Shown one piece after another: positions 59,346-64,000 of a stretch of DNA of 64,000 bases (positions are counted from its first letter, which is position 1; each line of letters opens with the position of its first letter). The stretch lies in contig NZ_JACKUK010000016.1 in the NCBI RefSeq assembly GCF_025822765.1, forward strand, positions 2,458-66,457, read 5' to 3'. A program made the position numbers and the translations under genes. This stretch comes from Mycobacterium barrassiae. GTDB taxonomy: Bacteria; Actinomycetota; Actinomycetes; Mycobacteriales; Mycobacteriaceae. The notes beneath the pieces are model-generated. The model searched no databases, was not told where the DNA came from, and saw only the letters and a program-made list of their open reading frames with translations.

Positions 59346-60215
59346 ATGACCATCGACGAGCTCATCGAGGCGGCGCGCAGTGGGTCCACCCGCGCGGCCG
59401 GCCGACTGCTGAGCCTGGTCGAAAGTCCGAGGCGCGGCGAGGTGCTCGATTCGCTCGGCCCGGTCCAGGCCCCACGCGTGATCGGGGTGACCGGCCCGCC
59501 CGGAGCGGGGAAGTCGACGACGGTCGGGGCACTGGTCAGCGCGTACCGCGAACGCCAGATGCGCGTGGCGGTACTCGCGGTTGATCCGTCGTCGCCCTAC
59601 AGCGGGGGAGCGCTGCTGGGCGACCGGATCCGAATGGCCGCGCACATCAACGACTCCGACGTGCTCATTCGATCGGTGGCGGCGCGCGGCCACCTCGGTG
59701 GGTTGGCCGCCGCGGTGCCGGCCGCCATCCGGCTGCTCGCCGCGTTGTCCTACGACCTGGTGGTGTTGGAGACGGTCGGTGTCGGCCAGTCGGAGATCGA
59801 GATCGCCGCCATCGCGGACCCGACGATCGTCATCCTCAATCCCGGTGCGGGCGACGCGGTTCAGGCGGCCAAAGCCGGCCTGCTCGAGGTCGCCGACATC
59901 GTGGTCGTCAACAAGGCCGATCGCGAGGGGGCCGACCAGACGGTGCGCGACCTGAAGGCGGAGACCAAGGCGCCGATCCTGAAACTCGTTGCCGCAGAAG
60001 GGCAAGGCATACCCGAGTTGGTCGACGCCATCGAGGTCCACCATCGCACCGACAGCCCGGAACGCCGAATTGCGCGCGCACGCGCGCAGATCCTGTCGCT
60101 GGCGCAGACGCGATTGCGGAGTCATCCCGAGCTGGATCGCCTCGCAGGACAGGTTGCCGAAGGTGGGTCGGATCCCTATGCCGCGACCGAGCAGTTGTTC
60201 ACCGTCGACCCTTAG
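59346..60215 (+). CDS. meaB: MeaB/ArgK G-protein chaperone of acyl-CoA mutase
   Basis: A 289-residue GTPase that gates cofactor entry and protects B12-dependent mutases. Walker A is GVTGPPGAGKSTTVGALV, followed by VDPSSPYSGGALLGDRIRM, LETVGVGQSEIEIA and VVNKADREGADQ, all family-specific. It is in its own plus-strand transcript 8.7 kb from the mutase, but the shared palindrome in front of it supports co-regulation with the mutase. ATG 59346. Confidence 0.95.
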   Translation: MTIDELIEAARSGSTRAAGRLLSLVESPRRGEVLDSLGPVQAPRVIGVTGPPGAGKSTTVGALVSAYRERQMRVAVLAVDPSSPYSGGALLGDRIRMAAHINDSDVLIRSVAARGHLGGLAAAVPAAIRLLAALSYDLVVLETVGVGQSEIEIAAIADPTIVILNPGAGDAVQAAKAGLLEVADIVVVNKADREGADQTVRDLKAETKAPILKLVAAEGQGIPELVDAIEVHHRTDSPERRIARARAQILSLAQTRLRSHPELDRLAGQVAEGGSDPYAATEQLFTVDP

Positions 60216-60676
60216 CCGATTGCGGGGACGTCGGTCGGGAACGGCTGCGTCGTCACAGTCCCGTCGGTGTTCCGCATCAGCGCGTCGTAACGACGGTGCA
60301 GGATCAACCACGTGTCGCCGTCGCGGACATACTCGTCGTGATACACGCCCGAGATGATCAAGTTGACGCCCTCGGCGCGTTGGCCGGTCTCCTGAACGAA
60401 CCAACGGCCTACGGCGCGTTTGGAATTGAAATTGTCGACGACGACCACCCCGGACAGCATCGCCTGCAGAAAGACGTTCCAGCCGTCGAGCATCGAGGTG
60501 AAGAACGCGACCATCGCATCGCGTCCTTCGAAACGACCCAGCTCCGGTGCGTACCACGTGCCCTCGGCTGTGAACGTGCCCGCGACGCCGGCCGGGTCAC
60601 GACGCGAGGCGGCATCGGCGTACCGGTTCACCAGGTTGCGAATCGCTTGATCATCCGTATTGTGCGGCAACATCAT
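60212..60676 (-). CDS. NTF2/SnoaL-like protein
   Basis: A 154-residue cone-shaped NTF2-fold protein. IRNLVNRYADAASRRDPAGV and GTFTAEGTWYAP open it like many SnoaL-like and limonene-epoxide/steroid isomerase relatives; DTWLILHRRYDAL closes the fold. Function unassigned; possibilities are an isomerase or hydratase for a catabolite. Its stop overlaps the meaB stop in convergent orientation, and its start overlaps the TetR stop. Confidence 0.85.
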   Translation of the reverse strand: MMLPHNTDDQAIRNLVNRYADAASRRDPAGVAGTFTAEGTWYAPELGRFEGRDAMVAFFTSMLDGWNVFLQAMLSGVVVVDNFNSKRAVGRWFVQETGQRAEGVNLIISGVYHDEYVRDGDTWLILHRRYDALMRNTDGTVTTQPFPTDVPAIG

Positions 60677-61257
60677 TCGGGTAGACCCAGCATGCGACTG
60701 GTCATCTGCTTCAACTGAGTGCGCAGGGTCTCACCGTCGACGTCGGCGAGCAGTGGGTGCATGACGGCGACGCTGATCGCACTCGAGAGCATCGCCGCAT
60801 GCAGACGCGCCTCGACGCCGGCCTCCGTCCCGAGCAGCGCGGCGTACAGTCGCTCGATGAACCGCTGGAACGGTTGATACTCGGCCTGCAGCCGGATGAT
60901 CACCGGATCGAACATCGGCACGCGGAACGCGTCGCGCCGGTCGATGGCCTGCTCGACCATCCGATCGAGCAGCACGGCGCGTGCTCTCACCGGATGTCCT
61001 TCGGCCTCGGCCGCTTCCAGCACATCTTCGAGCTTGCTCATCTCGCGCTCGGTGATGGCGATGACGATCTCTTCCTTGGTCTTGAACTGGCGGTACACCG
61101 CCGCCTTCGTCACGCCCATCGCGTCGGCGATCATCTGCAGCGACGTCCCGCTGACACCGTGCTCGGCGATCAGCTTCAACGCCGCATCCAGGACGCGGGT
61201 CTGCGCGGCGGTACGGGTGATCTCACTGAACTTGAGGTCATCCTGTGTGGATGTCAC
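60673..61257 (-). CDS. TetR-family transcriptional regulator
   Basis: A 194-residue TetR protein. Its helix-turn-helix is in SLQMIADAMGVTKAAVYRQF. GTG 61257 (VTSTQDDLKF) is preferred, since the longer TTG start at 61278 would read through an inverted repeat that looks like its own operator. The NTF2-like gene follows with a 4-bp overlap, so both are one unit. The operator word is repeated before the gene at 63454. Confidence 0.88.
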   Translation of the reverse strand: MTSTQDDLKFSEITRTAAQTRVLDAALKLIAEHGVSGTSLQMIADAMGVTKAAVYRQFKTKEEIVIAITEREMSKLEDVLEAAEAEGHPVRARAVLLDRMVEQAIDRRDAFRVPMFDPVIIRLQAEYQPFQRFIERLYAALLGTEAGVEARLHAAMLSSAISVAVMHPLLADVDGETLRTQLKQMTSRMLGLPE

Positions 61258-61264
61258 GGGTCGA

Positions 61265-61296
61265 GAGTAGCCGAGCAAGTTGCCGATCGGCTACTC
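61265..61296. promoter_or_regulatory. Nested palindrome, probable TetR autoregulatory operator
   Basis: GAGTAGCCGA (61265-61274) and TCGGCTACTC (61287-61296) are perfect inverted arms. Inside lies AGTTGCCGATCGGCTAC, which shares 17 bases with the copy at 63385. It stands immediately upstream of the TetR start at 61257. Confidence 0.72.
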
Positions 61297-61307
61297 ACCG
61301 TTCTCCT

Positions 61308-61360
61308 GCGATTTGTGTGCGTTTCGGAGCGCTCACCGCTCGCGAACGCACACAAATCGC
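61308..61360 (-). terminator. Long hairpin after TetR gene
   Basis: GCGATTTGTGTGCGTT (61308-61323) pairs perfectly with AACGCACACAAATCGC (61345-61360). It stands just after the stop of the minus-strand TetR at 61361 and before the next minus-strand TetR. It resembles the other intergenic hairpins of the window in having a GCGA(A/T)(A/T)T core. Probably a terminator. Confidence 0.7.
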
Positions 61361-62017
61361 TCAGGGTGCGACGAGGACTGACTCGGCGAGCATCCGACGA
61401 CACCACCGTCGGTAGTCATCGACGCTCCAGCCGTGGCGGCTGGTGAGCCGCAGGTATGTCTCGATGCTGCAGAACACCGTTGTCGTGGCGACGAGTTCAT
61501 CGAATGGGATATCGGTGCGGATCCATCCGCGGGTGCGAAACACCTCGAGGACCCGCTGAGACTGCAGGTTGATGCTGACGAGTAAGTCGTTCAGGTACCG
61601 CTCGAGTTCGGGATCGCCGTTGGCTCCGCCGTACAGTGCGGGCGCGAGGGGCGCGGTGCGGATGTGGACATCGGTGACGGTGTCGACCACCAAATCCAGT
61701 GCCTCGTCGAAATCGTCGATCGTCAACAGGTGGCGCCCCACGTCGAGGTTGAGCACGTTCTCTTCGCCGGCCACACCGAAACCGGCGTACTGGATCGCGG
61801 CGATCAGCAGCGCCGCCTTGGGACCCTGACCCTGAACGGTCTCGGCTGACACCCCAGCCGATGCGGCAATCTTCGCCAGGGTCGTCCGCGCATAACCGTC
61901 GGTGGCGAACAGGTCCGCCGCCGCAGCGAGGATCCGCGACCGCGTCGCCTCGGCCTGTTGTTGGCGCAGCTCCGATCGATAGCGACGGGGACGGTCAGCT
62001 ATTGACTTGGGTGACAC
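61361..62017 (-). CDS. TetR-family transcriptional regulator (divergent from glycosyltransferase)
   Basis: A 218-residue regulator with the DNA-binding domain at about 18-64 (ILAAAADLFATDGYARTTLA, then KIAASAGVSAETVQ). The recognition-helix follow-up reads VQGQGPKAALLIAA, so it is slightly atypical. GTG 62017 is the chosen start. It is divergent from the glycosyltransferase (start 62071), so it probably controls it. Confidence 0.88.
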   Translation of the reverse strand: MSPKSIADRPRRYRSELRQQQAEATRSRILAAAADLFATDGYARTTLAKIAASAGVSAETVQGQGPKAALLIAAIQYAGFGVAGEENVLNLDVGRHLLTIDDFDEALDLVVDTVTDVHIRTAPLAPALYGGANGDPELERYLNDLLVSINLQSQRVLEVFRTRGWIRTDIPFDELVATTTVFCSIETYLRLTSRHGWSVDDYRRWCRRMLAESVLVAP

Positions 62018-62070
62018 AGTAATGAATACTACACCACAGTAGGCATTCGCCGGGGAGGCGGTGGGACGCG

Positions 62071-63378
62071 ATGTCATCGATATTGATCGTCGGATTTTCC
62101 GCACACGGTCACGTAGCCCCCCTGCTGGCCGCCGCTGAAAACTTCGTGAAGCGCGGCGACGACGTTCGCTTCATCACCGGTGCGCTGTTCGCCGACAAGG
62201 TTGCCGCCTCTGGTGCGACGTATATACCTGTGCATCCGGACGCCGACTTCGACGAGCAACCGCTGAACGAGCGATTTCCCGAACGCGCCGCGCTTACAGG
62301 GCGGAAGGCCATTGCCTTCGATATCGAGCAGGTCTTCGCCAAGCCTGCCAGGCCCCAATACGAAACGATCATGGCCGCGCTCGCAGTACGCCCTGCCGAC
62401 GTGGTCATCGCCGACATCGCTTCGCTCGGCGCGGCGTTCCTCCTCGGTCACCCGCGTCCGGACCGGCCACCGGTGATCATGTGCGGGGTCATCCCGGTTA
62501 CCCTCCAGAGTCGCGACACCGCCCCGTACGGCATGGGACTGATGCCGGCCGTAATTGGGAACCGAGCGCGAAATGCATTGCTGACAGCCGTTTCTCGTCG
62601 CGTCCTGCGCGAGGGGTTTGCAGCCATCGACGCGGCCCACCGACAGGTGCATGGCATCGACATGCCCTTCACGTTCATGGATTGGGGCCGGCACGCTGAG
62701 GCCATCGCGCAGTTCTGTGTTCGGTCGTTCGACTACCCGATGTCCGACGCTCCGCCCAACCTCCACTTCATCGGGCCGCTGTCTCCCACGTGTTCGCAGA
62801 CGCCGGTGCCGGACTGGTGGTCCGATCTGGACGGAAGCCGACCCATCATCCATGTCACGCAGGGGACGATTGCCAACACCGACTACAGCCAAGCCATCGC
62901 GCCGACGCTGCGCGCCCTGGCCGACGACGACGTTCTGGTCGTGGTCAGCACGGGCGGTCGACCCGTCGACACCCTGCCGCCGTTGCCTGCCAACGCGCGC
63001 GCGGCGACCTTCCTGCCCTACGACGAATTGCTGCCGCGCACTTCGGTTTTGGTGACCAACGGCGGATACGGCGGCGTTCAGTACGCCCTGCGATACGGTG
63101 TGCCGATCGTTGCGACCGGCGGTAAAGAGGACAAGCCCGAGGTCGGCGCGCGCGTCGCATGGTCCGGTGTCGGGCGACGTCTCAAAACCGAACATCCGAC
63201 GCCGAAGGCGATGCGCCACAACATCCTCGCGGTCTTGAACGATCCGCGCTACCGCCAAGCCAGCGGGCGCATCGCGGTGGACATGGCCTCGGCCCCCGGG
63301 TTCGCCGGCCTGGCCGACATTGTCGACCGGCTCACCGGCCGACCCGCTGCCGCAGGAGCCGGGACCGCCCAGCATTGA
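62071..63378 (+). CDS. GT1-family glycosyltransferase (macrolide-type)
   Basis: A 435-residue UDP-sugar glycosyltransferase of the MGT/erythromycin-like type. N-terminal LIVGFSAHGHVAPLLAAAENF forms the acceptor half; the nucleotide half has PIIHVTQGTIANTDYSQAIA and the signature LVTNGGYGGVQYALRYGVPI, where Gly-Gly replaces the usual HGG. It could glycosylate a small hydrophobic molecule, such as an antibiotic or lipid. Divergent from a TetR. No lipid-biosynthesis cluster follows in the window. Confidence 0.88.
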   Translation: MSSILIVGFSAHGHVAPLLAAAENFVKRGDDVRFITGALFADKVAASGATYIPVHPDADFDEQPLNERFPERAALTGRKAIAFDIEQVFAKPARPQYETIMAALAVRPADVVIADIASLGAAFLLGHPRPDRPPVIMCGVIPVTLQSRDTAPYGMGLMPAVIGNRARNALLTAVSRRVLREGFAAIDAAHRQVHGIDMPFTFMDWGRHAEAIAQFCVRSFDYPMSDAPPNLHFIGPLSPTCSQTPVPDWWSDLDGSRPIIHVTQGTIANTDYSQAIAPTLRALADDDVLVVVSTGGRPVDTLPPLPANARAATFLPYDELLPRTSVLVTNGGYGGVQYALRYGVPIVATGGKEDKPEVGARVAWSGVGRRLKTEHPTPKAMRHNILAVLNDPRYRQASGRIAVDMASAPGFAGLADIVDRLTGRPAAAGAGTAQH

Positions 63379-63384
63379 CCGCCT

Positions 63385-63425
63385 AGTTGCCGATCGGCTA
63401 CCGTGCGAGTTGCCGATCGGCAACT
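63385..63425. promoter_or_regulatory. Tandem GTTGCCGATCGGC operators before the terminal membrane gene
   Basis: AGTTGCCGATCGGCTACC (63385-63402) and the perfect palindrome AGTTGCCGATCGGCAACT (63408-63425) stand in tandem, 23 bp apart. The first shares 17 bases with the site at 61278-61294. It supports control by the TetR at 60673-61257. Confidence 0.75.
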
Positions 63426-63453
63426 GACGCTACGCATGGGATTAGGTCCGACG

Positions 63454-64000
63454 ATGAAACGACGTGACGGCGAGTTGATCATGCTCTGGGCGTTGCCCGC
63501 GATGGTGATCATCTGGGTGTCGGCGTTCCTGCTGTTCCCCGGGTTCCTTCACCCGATGTCGCCGACCATGTCGGCCGAGGAGGTCGCCGGCTTCTACCGC
63601 GATGACACCGCGCGGATCCGTTACAGCATGATCCTGTTCAACTGGTTCGGCGTCGGTCTGATCCCCACCGTCATCCTGTTGGCGATGCAGGTACGCAAGA
63701 TGGCGCACCGGACGCCGATCCTGTCCTTCTGCCTCATCGCTTGCGCGGGCGGGCCGCCGACATTGTTTCTCATCGCGAACATGTTCTGGCTGCTGGGATC
63801 TTTCCGGCCCGAGCGTTCCCCCGAACTCACCCAGTTGCTCAACGACCTCGCGTGGGTCACGTTCACCGTCCTGGTGCCCTACCTCATCGCCCAGTGCCTG
63901 GTGTTGGCGCTGGCGATCTACTGGGATCGCCAAGACCAACCGGTGTTCCGGCCGTGGGTGGCACACTTCAACCTGCTCGTCGCGGCCGCGCTGGTGCCGG
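63454..64000 (+). CDS. Membrane protein, 5' part only (runs off the window)
   Basis: The frame stays open to the end of the window, so about 182 residues are seen. Four hydrophobic segments are clear: LWALPAMVIIWVSAFLLF, MILFNWFGVGLIPTVILLAM, TLFLIANMFWLLG and VLVPYLIAQCLVLALAIYW. I do not recognise a family. ATG 63454 follows GG-rich sequence; ATG 63436 would add six residues. The tandem operators at 63385-63425 probably control it. Confidence 0.7.
   Translation, partial: MKRRDGELIMLWALPAMVIIWVSAFLLFPGFLHPMSPTMSAEEVAGFYRDDTARIRYSMILFNWFGVGLIPTVILLAMQVRKMAHRTPILSFCLIACAGGPPTLFLIANMFWLLGSFRPERSPELTQLLNDLAWVTFTVLVPYLIAQCLVLALAIYWDRQDQPVFRPWVAHFNLLVAAALVP

Noticed and set aside
60673-61257. This TetR as the reader of the GAGAAT palindromes
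   Set aside because: A different and stronger palindrome, repeated at 63385, lies directly before its own gene, so that site is the better candidate.
62074-63423. 449-codon minus-strand frame opposite the glycosyltransferase
   Set aside because: Antisense shadow; the plus-strand product has clear GT1 motifs.

Overview
The window is a high-GC actinobacterial chromosome segment, almost certainly from a fast-growing Mycobacterium (Mycolicibacterium). The first ~35.5 kb follows, gene for gene, the Mycobacterium tuberculosis order from the rRNA operon onward (ogt, alkA, adenylate cyclase, nucS, methylmalonyl-CoA epimerase, fadA4, thioredoxin-like, glgB, glgE, glgP, dinG, pncB, clpS, aosR, P1 peptidase, mec, cysO, cysM, rhomboid, murI, Rv1339-like, rph, rdgB, Rv1342c-like, lprD). 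GTG and TTG starts, 1-4 nt gene overlaps, WhiB, MspA and F420-type proteins also fit. Synteny is from memory of the H37Rv gene order, not from a search.

Layout. 1-472: 3' end of 23S rRNA and 5S rRNA. 0.5-10.9 kb: alkylation repair, a secreted protein, a stand-alone fatty-acyl-AMP ligase, a membrane adenylate cyclase, the mismatch endonuclease NucS, methylmalonyl-CoA epimerase, a thiolase and a CnoX-like protein. 10.9-18.9 kb: GlgB/GlgE/GlgP alpha-glucan metabolism with a coupled Vgb-type propeller. 19-25.6 kb: MspA-type porin, secreted zinc peptidase, DinG, PncB, secreted alpha/beta hydrolase. 25.7-29.3 kb: ClpS, AosR, P1 peptidase and the CysO-dependent cysteine pathway. 29.3-35.4 kb: rhomboid, MurI, phosphodiesterase, RNase PH, RdgB, and a TetR/haloalkane dehalogenase divergon apparently inserted before the Rv1342c/lprD pair. 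A tRNA-Leu(UAG) follows at 35.56 kb.

From 35.7 kb to the end the content is accessory and catabolic: amidase, SRPBCC protein, WhiB6-like regulator and TetR sharing twin operators, AraC/amidohydrolase divergon, two MFS transporters, a DUF1445 protein, a second adenylate cyclase, and then a 46.2-60.2 kb island for catabolism of an acyl-CoA. The island holds two acyl-CoA synthetases, a split B12-dependent acyl-CoA mutase with its MeaB chaperone, an LLM flavin enzyme, a class III CoA transferase, a 2Fe-2S ferredoxin, paired acyl-CoA dehydrogenases, a crotonase without the usual glutamates and three SDRs. The palindrome GAGAAT-N3-ATTCTC sits in two of its divergent promoter regions, and related half-sites sit in the third, which suggests one regulon.

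The mutase keeps the Tyr and Arg typical of methylmalonyl-type (carboxylated) substrates but has lost several other active-site residues, so the substrate is unlikely to be any characterised one. This is the best candidate for an undescribed pathway. The last 4 kb carry a NTF2-like protein, two TetR regulators, a GT1 glycosyltransferase and a truncated membrane protein whose promoter carries two copies of the operator found in front of one of those TetR genes.
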